DNA of 64,000 nucleotides from Paraburkholderia solisilvae (GTDB taxonomy: Bacteria > Pseudomonadota > Gammaproteobacteria > Burkholderiales > Burkholderiaceae): assembly GCF_902859875.1 (NCBI RefSeq), contig NZ_CADIKF010000005.1, positions 114,436 to 178,435 of the forward strand, in the 5' to 3' direction. The notes under the pieces are model-generated. The model was not told where the DNA came from, ran no database searches, and saw nothing but the letters and a program-made list of their open reading frames with translations. Within the stretch, counting starts at the first letter, position 1. Each line of letters starts with the position of its first letter. This document shows, piece after piece, positions 52,577 to 61,525 of the stretch. The position numbers and the translations under genes are program-made.

Positions 52577-54268
52577 ATGACGGCAGCCGACGGCTTTGTC
52601 GAGGCACGCGATCTGTTGTTGCGTCATCGTACCGACTACGAACGCGCGTATCGCGAGTTTGAATGGCCGGCGCTCGGCGAGTTCAACTGGGCGCTCGATT
52701 ACTTCGATACCGTCGCGCGCGATAACGACAACCCGGCGCTGTGGATTGTCGACGGTCCTGAAGACGACGGCCTGAAGCTGTCGTATGCGCAGATGGCCGA
52801 GCGCTCGAACCGGACCGCGAATTTTCTGCGCGAGCTGGGCGTAGGCCGCGGCGACCGGCTGCTGCTGATGTTGCCGAACCGCGTGGAGCTGTGGGATGTG
52901 ATGCTCGCCGCCATGAAGCTCGGCGCAATCGTCTTGCCCGCCACCACGCAGCTTTCCGCCGACGACGTGCGTGACCGTGTGCGCGTCGGCGGTGCGAATG
53001 TCGCGGTCGTCGATAGTGCGGAGCTCGCGAAGTTCGATGCGCTCGATAAACCACTCACGCGCATTTCGGTTGGCGCGCCGCGCGCCGGCTGGACCGATAT
53101 CGCGGCCGCCGCACACGCATCGCCGTTGTTCACGCCCGACCGCCTCACGCCTGCAACGGACCCGATGCTGCTGTATTTCACGTCCGGCACGACGTCCAGA
53201 CCGAAGCTTGTCGAGCATACGCACGCAAGCTACCCGGTCGGCCACCTGTCGACGATGTACTGGATCGGCCTGCAACCGGGCGATATTCATTGGAATATCA
53301 GTTCGCCTGGCTGGGCGAAGCACGCATGGAGCTGTTTCTTCGCGCCGTGGAATGCGCAGGCCTGCGTGTTCGTCCATAACTTCGCGCGCTTCGTGCCGAA
53401 AGACACGCTCGAGGTGCTGGTGCGCTGCAAGGTGACGACGCTTTGCGCGCCTCCGACGGTATGGCGGATGCTGGTCCAGGAGCCGCTCGCATCGTACCCG
53501 GTGACGCTGCGTGAGATCGTCGGCGCGGGCGAGCCGCTGAACCCCGAGATTATCGAGCGCGTGCGGCGTGCATGGGGCATTACGATTCGCGACGGCTACG
53601 GGCAGACCGAAACCACATGCCAGATCGGCAACTCGCCGGGGCAGCCGGTCGTGCCCGGTTCGATGGGACGGCCGCTGCCTGGCTACCGGATCGAACTCGT
53701 CGATGCGGACGATCAGCCCGTGAACGAAGGCGAAATCGCGCTGCCGCTCGCCCAGCGTCCGCTCGGCCTGATGACCGGCTACGCGAACAACGACGCGGCG
53801 ACCGGGCAGGCGATGCGCAACGGCTACTACCACACGTCTGACGTCGCATTGCGGCGCGACGATGGTTATCTCGTCTACGTCGGCCGTTCCGACGACGTGT
53901 TCAAGTCGTCCGATTACCGGTTGAGCCCGTTCGAGATCGAAAGCGTGCTGATCGAACACGAGGCGATCGCTGAAGCGGCGGTGGTGCCGAGTCCGGACGC
54001 GGTGCGCCTGTCCGTGCCGAAGGCGTTCGTTACCGTGCGCCAGGGGTTCGACCCGAGCGCTGAAGTGGCGCGCGATGTGTTCCGCTTCGCGCGCGAAAAG
54101 CTCTCGCCGTACAAGCGGATTCGCCGGCTGCAGTTCAGCGAATTGCCGAAGACGATCTCCGACAAGATCCGCCGCGTCGAGTTGCGCTGCCGGGAGCACG
54201 AGCGCACCGGGCAGCCGGAACGTTTTCCAGGCGAGTACTGGGAAGAGGATTTCCCCGACTTGCGCTGA
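52577..54268 (+). CDS. Acyl-CoA synthetase (AMP-forming)
   Basis: This 563-residue member of the ANL superfamily activates a carboxylate as its CoA ester through an acyl-adenylate. The phosphate loop is YFTSGTTSRPKLVEHTHASY, the A5 region is DGYGQTETTCQIG, and the A7/A8 region is YHTSDVALRRDDGYLVYVGRSDDVFKSSDYRLSP. The final catalytic Lys region is SELPKTISDKIRRVELR. Overall it resembles medium-chain or acetyl-CoA-type synthetases. It lies between an acyl-CoA dehydrogenase and mmsA; activation of isobutyrate, propionate or 3-hydroxyisobutyrate would fit. GGATAGGAGACAACC precedes the ATG. Confidence 0.9.
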   Translation: MTAADGFVEARDLLLRHRTDYERAYREFEWPALGEFNWALDYFDTVARDNDNPALWIVDGPEDDGLKLSYAQMAERSNRTANFLRELGVGRGDRLLLMLPNRVELWDVMLAAMKLGAIVLPATTQLSADDVRDRVRVGGANVAVVDSAELAKFDALDKPLTRISVGAPRAGWTDIAAAAHASPLFTPDRLTPATDPMLLYFTSGTTSRPKLVEHTHASYPVGHLSTMYWIGLQPGDIHWNISSPGWAKHAWSCFFAPWNAQACVFVHNFARFVPKDTLEVLVRCKVTTLCAPPTVWRMLVQEPLASYPVTLREIVGAGEPLNPEIIERVRRAWGITIRDGYGQTETTCQIGNSPGQPVVPGSMGRPLPGYRIELVDADDQPVNEGEIALPLAQRPLGLMTGYANNDAATGQAMRNGYYHTSDVALRRDDGYLVYVGRSDDVFKSSDYRLSPFEIESVLIEHEAIAEAAVVPSPDAVRLSVPKAFVTVRQGFDPSAEVARDVFRFAREKLSPYKRIRRLQFSELPKTISDKIRRVELRCREHERTGQPERFPGEYWEEDFPDLR

Positions 54269-54380
54269 GCGCGCGAGCCGGATTCAGATACATCAGCGAC
54301 GGCGCGCGCCGCGCAGACATCGATACCCACCGACATCCACCGATACCCGCAGTCCGATGCGGACAAAGGAGACACCGAGC

Positions 54381-55907
54381 ATGAGCGCCATTCCCACCCC
54401 CGTCGCCGGCCGCGACGTCGACACCGTCAAATTGCTGATCGACGGCGAGTTTGTCGAATCGACATCCACTGAGTGGCGCGACATCGTGAACCCGGCGACG
54501 CAGCAATTGCTTGCGCGCGTGCCGTTTGCGACTGCCGCGGAAACCGACGCCGCGATCCGCGCCGCGCATGCGGCGTTCGCCACCTGGAAGAACACGCCGA
54601 TTGGCGCGCGGATGCGGATCATGCTGAAGTATCAGGCGCTGGTGCGCGAGCATATGCCGCGCATTGCGCACACGCTGTCCGCTGAGCAGGGCAAGACGAT
54701 ACCGGACGCGGAGGGCGATATTTTCCGCGGCCTTGAAGTGGTCGAGCACGCGTGCTCGATCGGCACATTGCAGCAGGGCGAATTCGCGGAGAACGTCGCG
54801 GGCGGTGTCGACACCTATACGCTGCGACAGCCGATCGGCGTGTGTGCAGGCATCACGCCGTTCAACTTCCCCGCGATGATTCCGCTATGGATGTTTCCGA
54901 TGGCGCTCGTGTGCGGCAATACGTTCGTGCTGAAACCTTCCGAACAGGACCCGATGTCGACCATGCAGCTGGTCGAACTCGCGCTCGAAGCAGGGGTGCC
55001 GAAAGGTGTGCTGAACGTCGTGCACGGCGGCAAGGCGGTCGTCGATGCGCTGTGCACGCATGAGCTCGTGAAGGCGATTTCGTTTGTCGGTTCGACGGCC
55101 GTCGGCACGCATGTGTACCGGCTCGGCAGCGAGCACGGCAAGCGCGTGCAGGCGATGATGGGCGCGAAAAACCACGCGGTGGTGCTGCCCGATGCGAACC
55201 GCGAGCAGTCGCTGAACGCGCTGGTCGGCGCGAGCTTCGGCGCGGCCGGTCAGCGCTGCATGGCGACCTCGGTCGCGGTGCTGGTCGGCGCGGCGCGCGA
55301 GTGGGTGCCGGAACTCGTCGCAAAGGCGAAGCAACTGACGGTGAACGCGGGCAGCGAGCCGCACACCGACGTCGGACCGGTCGTGTCGCGCGCGGCGAAG
55401 GAACGGATTCTCGGCTTGATCGACAGCGGTGTGAAACAAGGGGCGACGCTTGCGCTCGACGGGCGCGGCGTGAAGGTCAGCGGGTACGAAAACGGCAATT
55501 TCATCGGCCCGACGATCTTCACCGATGTCACGACCGACATGGACATCTATACGAGCGAGATTTTCGGGCCGGTGCTCGTCGTGCTGCACGTGCCGACGCT
55601 CGACGATGCGATCGCGCTCGTCAATCGCAACCCGTTCGGCAACGGTGTCGGCGTCTTCACGCAGAGCGGTGCGGCGGCGCGCAAGTTTCAGAGCGAGATC
55701 GACATTGGCCAGGTCGGTATCAACATTCCGATTCCGGTGCCGGTGCCGTTTTTCAGCTTCACCGGCTCGCGCGGCTCGAAGCTCGGCGATCTCGGACCGT
55801 ACGGCAAGCAGGTCGTGCAGTTCTATACGCAGACCAAGACGATCACCGCGCGCTGGTTCGACGACGAGCCGGCGAGCGGCGTCAATACGACCATCAGCCT
55901 GCGTTGA
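54381..55907 (+). CDS. mmsA: Methylmalonate-semialdehyde dehydrogenase (CoA-acylating)
   Basis: This 508-residue aldehyde dehydrogenase oxidises methylmalonate semialdehyde to propionyl-CoA in valine catabolism. The catalytic Cys is in GAAGQRCMATS, and the MmsA-specific C-terminus GSRGSKLGDLGPYGKQVVQFYTQ is present; other family elements are GVCAGITPFNFPAMIPLWMF and EIFGPVLVVLHVPTLDDAI. AAAGGAGACACCGAGC precedes the ATG. mmsB follows 45 bases later. Enoyl-CoA hydratase and 3-hydroxyisobutyryl-CoA hydrolase, needed between the dehydrogenase and mmsB, are not in this window. Confidence 0.95.
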   Translation: MSAIPTPVAGRDVDTVKLLIDGEFVESTSTEWRDIVNPATQQLLARVPFATAAETDAAIRAAHAAFATWKNTPIGARMRIMLKYQALVREHMPRIAHTLSAEQGKTIPDAEGDIFRGLEVVEHACSIGTLQQGEFAENVAGGVDTYTLRQPIGVCAGITPFNFPAMIPLWMFPMALVCGNTFVLKPSEQDPMSTMQLVELALEAGVPKGVLNVVHGGKAVVDALCTHELVKAISFVGSTAVGTHVYRLGSEHGKRVQAMMGAKNHAVVLPDANREQSLNALVGASFGAAGQRCMATSVAVLVGAAREWVPELVAKAKQLTVNAGSEPHTDVGPVVSRAAKERILGLIDSGVKQGATLALDGRGVKVSGYENGNFIGPTIFTDVTTDMDIYTSEIFGPVLVVLHVPTLDDAIALVNRNPFGNGVGVFTQSGAAARKFQSEIDIGQVGINIPIPVPVPFFSFTGSRGSKLGDLGPYGKQVVQFYTQTKTITARWFDDEPASGVNTTISLR

Positions 55908-55952
55908 CGCCAGCCACGCGATAGGACGCGACGAACGGGAACCGGAGACACC

Positions 55953-56852
55953 ATGATGAAAATCGGTTTTGTAGGGCTCGGCAATATGGGGGCGCCGATG
56001 GCGCGCAATCTGCTGAAAGCGGGGCATGCGCTGCAGGTGTTCGACGTCAGCGCGAGCGCGCTGCAAACGCTGGTGGAAGCGGGCGCGCAGGCAGCCGCTT
56101 CGCCGAAAGCGGCGGCCACGGACGTCGAATACGTGATGACGATGTTGCCGGCTGCCGCACACGTGCGCAGCGTGCTGACCGGCGACGATGGCGTTCTGGC
56201 CGGCATCGCCCGCGGCGTGACGATCGTCGATTCGAGCACGATCGATCCGGCGAGCGTCAAGGCGTTCGCCGCACTCGCGCAGCAGCAGGGCAACGCATTC
56301 GTCGATGCGCCGGTGTCGGGCGGCACCGGCGGTGCGGTGGCGGGCACGCTGACCTTTATGGTGGGCGGCAGCGCGAGCGACTATGAGCGTGTGAAGCCGG
56401 TGCTGTCGGGGATGGGCCGCAATATCGTGCATTGCGGCGACACCGGCACCGGGCAGGTCGCGAAGATCTGCAACAACCTCGTGCTCGGCATCACGATGGC
56501 GGGCGTCGCGGAAGGGATGGCGCTCGGCGAAGCGCTCGGCATCGATCCGCAGGTGCTGGCCGGCATCATGAATACGTCGACCGGGCGCTGCTGGAGTTCG
56601 GATACCTGCAACCCGTTTCCCGGCGTGATCGGGAGCGCGCCCGCGTCGCGCGGCTATACGGGCGGGTTCGGCACCGACCTGATGCTGAAGGATCTCGGTC
56701 TCGCGACCGATGCGGCGAAGCTCGCGCGGCAGCCGGTTTTTCTCGGCGCGCTCGCACAGCAGCTTTATCAGGCGATGAGCACGGACGGCGCGGGCAAGCT
56801 CGATTTTTCCGCGGTGATCAAGCTGTACCGGCGCGAGGCCGATGCAGCGTGA
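55953..56852 (+). CDS. mmsB: 3-Hydroxyisobutyrate dehydrogenase
   Basis: This 299-residue beta-hydroxyacid dehydrogenase oxidises 3-hydroxyisobutyrate to methylmalonate semialdehyde. The N-terminal NAD site is KIGFVGLGNMGAPMARNLLKAG, the substrate motif is FVDAPVSGGTGGAVAGTL and the catalytic-Lys region is GTGQVAKICNNLVLGI. A late FGTDLMLKDLGLATDAA completes the family pattern. CCGGAGACACC precedes a double ATG (55953/55956). Last gene of the cluster. Confidence 0.95.
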   Translation: MMKIGFVGLGNMGAPMARNLLKAGHALQVFDVSASALQTLVEAGAQAAASPKAAATDVEYVMTMLPAAAHVRSVLTGDDGVLAGIARGVTIVDSSTIDPASVKAFAALAQQQGNAFVDAPVSGGTGGAVAGTLTFMVGGSASDYERVKPVLSGMGRNIVHCGDTGTGQVAKICNNLVLGITMAGVAEGMALGEALGIDPQVLAGIMNTSTGRCWSSDTCNPFPGVIGSAPASRGYTGGFGTDLMLKDLGLATDAAKLARQPVFLGALAQQLYQAMSTDGAGKLDFSAVIKLYRREADAA

Positions 56853-56960
56853 TAGGGAGACGCGGGCGCGTCGTCTCGCGCCTGCGCGTTGGTTCCGGGT
56901 GCGGGCGCGCGCGGTTGAAAAAAGCATCAGGGCACGAGCAGAAGCGACATCGTGCAGATC

Positions 56961-57094
56961 ACCGGCGGCCGGGGAAACGTCACCGCGGCGTGTCTCACTG
57001 GCGGCCGTGGAAACGTCACCGTGGCGTGCCTCGCCGATGGCCGTGGAAACGTCACCATGGCGCGTTCTCACCGACGGCCGGGAAGCGTCACCAT
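56961..57094. repeat. Imperfect 36-bp tandem repeat, about 3.7 copies
   Basis: Units 56961-56996, 56997-57032, 57033-57069 and partial 57070-57094 share the core GGCCGTGGAAACGTCACC. The period is a multiple of three (one unit is 37), so in the plus frame it would read roughly GGRGNVT-(A/V/M)-A repeatedly. It occupies most of the 326-base gap between mmsB and the reductase gene, and no gene here is convincing. Units touch without spacers, so it is not a CRISPR array. Confidence 0.75.
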
Positions 57095-57178
57095 CGAATA
57101 TCCCGCCACACGCCGGATGCAAATGCCGGCCATCGCCGCCACCAACCGGTGCGGCCTGCCGCGGCCCGCAACGGCCGA

Positions 57179-57994
57179 TCAATCGTCGAGCGTTTCGTGC
57201 ACGGCGACTGCGCCCTGTTTCCAATAACTCGCGGCGCGAATCCTCGCCTTGTCGATGCCGCGTTCGTTGACGAGGTGATAGCGCACCGCGCGCATCGTCG
57301 CCGCTTCGCCGGCCGCCCACACATAGCCTTCGCCATCCGGCAACCAGGTTTCGCGCACCGCTTGCAGCAACGCGACGCCGCGACCGCCGGTTTCGCTGCG
57401 ATAGCGCCATTCGCTGTACACATTGGCCTCGGTGGCGAACTCGATGCGCGCGGAAGGATCGCCGACTTCGATAAGGGTCGCGACGCGCGTGCCCTTCGGC
57501 AATTCTTCGAGGCGCCGCGCGATGGCCGGCAGCGCGGTATCGTCGCCGATCAGCACATGCCAGTCGAAGCCCGTCGGAATCACCATCGAGCCGCGCGGTC
57601 CGCCGATGCCGAGGTATTGCCCGGGCTGTGCGCGCGCGGCCCATTCGGCGGCGGGCCCCGCTTCGTGCATGGCGAATTCGAGGTCGAGTTCGCGCGTGGC
57701 GCGGTCGTAACGGCGCGGCGTGAAGTCACGAGCGACCGGGCGTGCGTCGCCTTCAGCGAATACCGGACCGTCTGGGCCGGCTTGCGGGATTACCGGCTTG
57801 TCCGCGCCCGGGGCGGGGAAGAAGACTTTGACATGATCGTCAAACGACGCCGACTCGAAGTCGTGCAGGTCGTCGCCGGTCAGCGTCACGCGCGTCAGGT
57901 GCGGCGTCAGATGCCGGACCTGCGTGACTTGCAGCAGGCGAAACTTCAGCGGATGGCGCACGCGCGTCACCGCAAGATCGGAGCGGTTTTGCAT
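57179..57994 (-). CDS. Siderophore-interacting protein, NADPH-dependent ferric-chelate reductase (YqjH-like)
   Basis: This 271-residue SIP-family flavoprotein releases iron from siderophores by reduction. The FAD-binding part has RVTLTGDDLHDFESASFDDHVKVFFP, the characteristic RDFTPRRYD and LDLEFAMHEAGPAAEWAARAQPGQYLGIGGPRGS. The NAD(P)H part has HVLIGDDTALPAIARRLEELP and YVWAAGEAATMRAVRYHLV. The neighbouring upstream gene on the same strand is a His-rich PadR repressor, exactly the YqjI-YqjH pairing of E. coli. They are separated by 46 bases. Confidence 0.93.
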   Translation of the reverse strand: MQNRSDLAVTRVRHPLKFRLLQVTQVRHLTPHLTRVTLTGDDLHDFESASFDDHVKVFFPAPGADKPVIPQAGPDGPVFAEGDARPVARDFTPRRYDRATRELDLEFAMHEAGPAAEWAARAQPGQYLGIGGPRGSMVIPTGFDWHVLIGDDTALPAIARRLEELPKGTRVATLIEVGDPSARIEFATEANVYSEWRYRSETGGRGVALLQAVRETWLPDGEGYVWAAGEAATMRAVRYHLVNERGIDKARIRAASYWKQGAVAVHETLDD

Positions 57995-58040
57995 ACGGAA
58001 ACACCTTTGGATGGACGAGAGGGAGGCCCAAGGCCTGGCG

Positions 58041-58820
58041 TCAGGCCTTGCCGCCGTCTTCAGTTTTGCGTTCGATTTCAGCCGTGGCGCGCGCGAGAAT
58101 CGCGGCGATGCGGCGCTGCTCGTCAGGCGAGGCGTTGTCGCGCAGCAGCAGTGCGTGCTTCAGCGCGCGGCGCGCTTCGATGAATTCGGGCAGCCAGCCG
58201 TGGCCGCCTGCGCCCGTTGCGCCGCCGAACTCGTCGCCGCCTGCGTTGCCGCCTGCTTCGCCGCCTGCGTTGCCGCCTGCTTCGCCGCCTGCTTCGCCGG
58301 CGAACGCGCGCCGCACCATATCCATCTTGCGCGCGATATGGCTGAGCTTGGCGAGCATCAGGTCCGCACGCTCGCGGTTGGCCGCGAGATAGGCGCGGCC
58401 CGCGTCGGCCAGTTCGTAACGCTTGCGGTTGCCTTCCATCTGCACCGTCACGTACCCGAGTTCTTCGAGGTACGTGAGCGCCGGATACACCATGCCGGGG
58501 CTCGGAGCGTAGAAGCCGTTCGAGCGCGCGTCGATTGCCTTGATCAGTTCATAGCCGTGGCTCGGCTGTTCGCCGATCAGTGCGAGCAGCAGCAGTTGCA
58601 GGTCGTCGGACGTGAACCTGCGGCCGCGCGGAAAGCCGTCTCCTTCGTCGCTGAAGCCGCCCGGGCCGCCGCCCGAAAAACGGCCGCCGCCGCGCGGATG
58701 ATGGCGGCCGATTGCCTGCCACGCGTGCCACAGGCGATGCAGCGAAAACGGCTCGGCGAAGCCGGCGTGGGCTGCGGCATGGCGCCCGTGCGAGCCATGG
58801 AAATAGTGGTGATCGCGCAT
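58041..58820 (-). CDS. PadR-family, His-rich metal-responsive repressor (YqjI-like)
   Basis: This 259-residue regulator has a His-rich N-terminus (HHYFHGSHGRHAAAHA, residues 4-20), a Gly/Arg-rich linker and a PadR winged helix (about residues 70-155: LLLLALIGEQPSHGYELIKAI, YPALTYLEELGYV, YELADAGRAYL). Next comes a GGEAGGNAGG repeat tract and a C-terminal helix. In E. coli YqjI uses such a His-rich N-terminus to sense nickel and controls the siderophore reductase yqjH; the same two genes are adjacent here. The operator palindromes lie just upstream. AAGGAGTTCGCAC precedes the ATG. Confidence 0.9.
   Translation of the reverse strand: MRDHHYFHGSHGRHAAAHAGFAEPFSLHRLWHAWQAIGRHHPRGGGRFSGGGPGGFSDEGDGFPRGRRFTSDDLQLLLLALIGEQPSHGYELIKAIDARSNGFYAPSPGMVYPALTYLEELGYVTVQMEGNRKRYELADAGRAYLAANRERADLMLAKLSHIARKMDMVRRAFAGEAGGEAGGNAGGEAGGNAGGDEFGGATGAGGHGWLPEFIEARRALKHALLLRDNASPDEQRRIAAILARATAEIERKTEDGGKA
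58235..58299. repeat. 12/24-bp in-frame repeat coding for GGEAGGNA
   Basis: Within the PadR gene, GCCGCCTGCTTC and GCCGCCTGCGTT alternate about five times. The translated tract is EAGGEAGGNAGGEAGGNAGGD. Such flexible Gly-rich linkers vary in length between strains. Confidence 0.85.
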
Positions 58821-58850
58821 GTGCGAACTCCTTGAGCGGTTGAGATAGTC

Positions 58851-58890
58851 CGACAGATATGTCGAAAGATATATCTCAAGATATATATCT
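58851..58890. promoter_or_regulatory. Three adjacent AT-rich palindromes, operator of the PadR/YqjI-like repressor
   Basis: CGACAGATATGTCG (58851-58864), AGATATATCT (58867-58876) and AGATATATATCT (58879-58890) are each two-fold symmetric around GATATA-type cores and lie 30-70 bases before the repressor start. They overlap the divergent promoter towards the AraC gene. E. coli YqjI binds a related TATAT-rich palindrome, so autoregulation is expected. Confidence 0.75.
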
Positions 58891-59005
58891 AAAGATACTT
58901 TGTCAAACCGCTTTTTCGAGATGATTCGGTTTTCGCCACGGCAAAGCCGCGGTCAACGTGCTAATCTTGCACCGTTTCGAAATCCGACAGGGCAAAACGG
59001 ACACC

Positions 59006-59755
59006 ATGGATGTAATCGATCCGACTGCCGTGCAGCGTGCCGTCTTCGTCGTCGCCGAGCGGCACGACGTGCTCGATACACCGTGGCACGCGGAGCGGCG
59101 CGTGCAATTCGTGTACGTCAGCGAAGGGGTGCTGACTGTGCGCACCGACAGCGGGCTATGGGTGGTGCCGCCGCATCACGCGGTGTGGCTGCTGCCGGGT
59201 GCACTGCACCGCGCAAGCGCGCTCAATCCGGTGGTGATCCGCACGCTGTGCGCGGACACCGAGGCCGTGCCGGTACCGGCCGAAAATTGTGTGGTGTCGG
59301 TCGAGCCGCTGATCGACGAATTGCTGCTCGCGGCGGCGCAATTCGGCGCGGATTATCCGGCCGAGGGGCCCGAAGCGCGGCTGATCGACGTGATCGTCGA
59401 TCGCCTGCCGCTGCTCGCGGCTGCGCCGCTCTCGCTGCAATACCCGCGCGACCGGCGCATTTTGCGCATTGCCGACGCGCTGATCGCGCACCCCGCGCAA
59501 TCCGGCGTGCTCGATGAACTCGCCGCCCGCGCGGGCGTGACCGCGCGCACCGCGGCGCGGCTCTTCGTGAAGGAAACGGGGCTCACGTTCGGACAGTGGC
59601 GTCAGCAACTTCGTCTGCTGATCGCGCTCGAGCGGCTCGGCGCCGGGACGAGCGTCACGCGGGTCGCGTTCGAGGTCGGCTACAACGACGTGTCGTCGTT
59701 TATCGCAGTGTTCAAGGATTCGCTCGGCGAAACCCCCGCACGGTATTTCCGCTGA
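59006..59755 (+). CDS. AraC-family regulator with cupin sensor
   Basis: This 249-residue regulator has an N-terminal AraC-type cupin (about residues 10-90: FVYVSEGVLTVRTDSGLWVVPPHHAVWLLPGALH) and a C-terminal double HTH (VLDELAARAGVTARTAARLFVKETGLTFGQWRQQLRLL; VAFEVGYNDVSSFIAVFKDSLGETPARYF). It is divergent from the PadR gene and shares its AT-rich promoter region, so it may be controlled by the same palindromes. Target genes are unknown. It starts at ATG 59006 with a weak site. Confidence 0.88.
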   Translation: MDVIDPTAVQRAVFVVAERHDVLDTPWHAERRVQFVYVSEGVLTVRTDSGLWVVPPHHAVWLLPGALHRASALNPVVIRTLCADTEAVPVPAENCVVSVEPLIDELLLAAAQFGADYPAEGPEARLIDVIVDRLPLLAAAPLSLQYPRDRRILRIADALIAHPAQSGVLDELAARAGVTARTAARLFVKETGLTFGQWRQQLRLLIALERLGAGTSVTRVAFEVGYNDVSSFIAVFKDSLGETPARYFR

Positions 59756-60178
59756 CGGTGGGCTGACGAGCCAGGACGGGCGAAGCGCCGCGGGTCCGGG
59801 CGCAGCCTCGTGGCGCACGCGATGCACGACGCCGCCCCTCAATACGCCGCCCTTCAATACGCGACGCGCGCTCGCCGCCGCCCAACAGTCGTCCGCGTGA
59901 TCCAGATCGCCCGAATGTGCCGCTCTGATGCGTGCGACCAAGCTCCTTCGCAAGACGAGTTCCGGCAAACGAGGCCTGAATTGAAGGCATTTTGTATGCT
60001 TTCGCATTCACGCGTTGTCTCTACGTTGCGCTAAAGATTATCCGCGGGCCGCCGTTAAAGCCGGTCATAAGCCTGAAAAACGGGACCGACACACGAGCTG
60101 GCGCAATGCCTGCCCATGTTGTTCGAGAGTTTCGTGCCGCCCGCAAAGCGGCCAACCACACACCTACAGAGCCGATAT
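59756..60178. other. Intergenic region without recognisable feature
   Basis: These 423 bases between the AraC regulator and the MreB-like gene contain no convincing gene, repeat or clear promoter. Short open frames here have shadow-like composition. Confidence 0.6.
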
Positions 60179-61246
60179 ATGGCGCGATCGATGCCACAAG
60201 CTTCGCCGAACACTTCGTTTTTCGGACGCCTGTTCCGCTACTCCGTCGCCGTCGACCTCGGCACGGCCAATACGCTGATCTACACCGACGATGGCGGCAT
60301 CGTCGTCAATCAGCCGTCGGTGGTGTGTTTCCAGAAGCAGATGTCGACGGAAGGGCGCAGGCGCGTCGCGGCGGTCGGCAGCGAGGCCAAGCAGATGCTG
60401 GGCCGCGCACCGGGCAATCTCGAACCGGTGCGGCCGATGCGGCACGGTGTGATCGCGAATTTCCCGGCTGCCGAACACATGATCCGTCAGTTCGTCGATA
60501 TGGCGAAGCCGCGACCGTTCTTCGCGCGGCGCGCAGCGTTCACGATCTGCGTGCCGGCCGGCGCGACGCAGGTCGAGCGGCGCGCGATTCGCGAAGCGGC
60601 GGTGGCCGCGGGCGCGTGGAAGGTCAACCTGATCGAGGAATCGCTTGCGTCGGCGGTGGGCGCGGGGCTGCCGGTGTCCGAAGCGACCGGCTCGATGGTG
60701 GTCGATATCGGCGGCGGCACCACGGAAATCGGCGTGATCGCGCTTGGCGGAATCGCGTACAGCGGGTCGATTCGGGTCGGCGGCGACCAGTTTGACCAGG
60801 CGATCGTCAACTATGTGCGCACCGTGTATGGCGTGGTGCTCGGCGAGCAGACCGCCGAGCACGTGAAAAAGACTATCGGCGCGGCGCTGCGCGAGGCGCC
60901 GCGCAAGACGATGTTTGCGACCGGCCGCAGCGTCGATGACGGCTTGCCGCGCACGATCGAGATCAGCACGCAGGATGTTGCCGAGGCGATCGCGGTGCCG
61001 CTGCGGCAGGTGCTGGTCGCCGTGAAGGCGGCGCTCGAGAACGCACCGCCCGAACTCGTCACCGACATCGCGCACGCCGGCATTGTGCTGACGGGCGGCG
61101 GCGCGCTGCTCGGTCATCTGACCGGATATCTGTCGGGCGAACTGGGTCTGGACGTGCGCGTCGCCGACGAGCCGCTCACGTGCGCGGTGCGTGGCGCTGG
61201 CGCGGCGGCCGGAGCGGGCCTGATCGACGCATACGTGTACGAGTAG
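60179..61246 (+). CDS. MreB-like actin homologue (accessory paralogue)
   Basis: This 355-residue MreB-family protein has phosphate 1 VAVDLGTANTLIYTDDGGIVVNQPSV, connect 1 and phosphate 2 (VVDIGGGTTEIGVIALGGI), and adenosine (IVLTGGGALLGHL). The core lines up with MreB along its length, but the first ten residues and several loops (for example MAKPRPFFARRAAF and CFQKQMSTEGRRR) differ from the housekeeping MreB of Burkholderia, and no mreCD follows. It is therefore likely a second copy with a specialised role. The ATG at 60179 is preferred; 60191 is possible. Confidence 0.9.
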   Translation: MARSMPQASPNTSFFGRLFRYSVAVDLGTANTLIYTDDGGIVVNQPSVVCFQKQMSTEGRRRVAAVGSEAKQMLGRAPGNLEPVRPMRHGVIANFPAAEHMIRQFVDMAKPRPFFARRAAFTICVPAGATQVERRAIREAAVAAGAWKVNLIEESLASAVGAGLPVSEATGSMVVDIGGGTTEIGVIALGGIAYSGSIRVGGDQFDQAIVNYVRTVYGVVLGEQTAEHVKKTIGAALREAPRKTMFATGRSVDDGLPRTIEISTQDVAEAIAVPLRQVLVAVKAALENAPPELVTDIAHAGIVLTGGGALLGHLTGYLSGELGLDVRVADEPLTCAVRGAGAAAGAGLIDAYVYE

Positions 61247-61525
61247 GAGCGAAGGCCGAAGACCGATGCGTCGGGCGGTGCGCGAAGGGCTTCGTGCATG
61301 AATCTGTCGTGGCGGAGAAACTTATGCGGCGCTGTGCGCAGCCGTTGTCCGGTCGCTCACTCAGGGCCGTGACGCGTGGCCCCGAGCTGTCGCACTTGCA
61401 CGCGTCCGTGCTGCGCGCCTCTCCTGTTGCTATGTAACAATACCGCGTCGTCGGCGCGCCTGCGCCTGCATAGTCATGCACGTGGTCGCACGCGCCGCCT
61501 CTCTTCTCGCTTGCCTCTCCCGCCT

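Noticed and set aside
56961..57094. Repeat array as a possible CRISPR
   Set aside because: Units of about 36 bp touch one another with no spacers and differ from each other; no cas genes are present.
54885..57644. A 919-codon minus-strand open frame across mmsA and mmsB
   Set aside because: It runs antisense through two clear enzymes and the 36-bp repeats; no domain and extreme Arg/His content.
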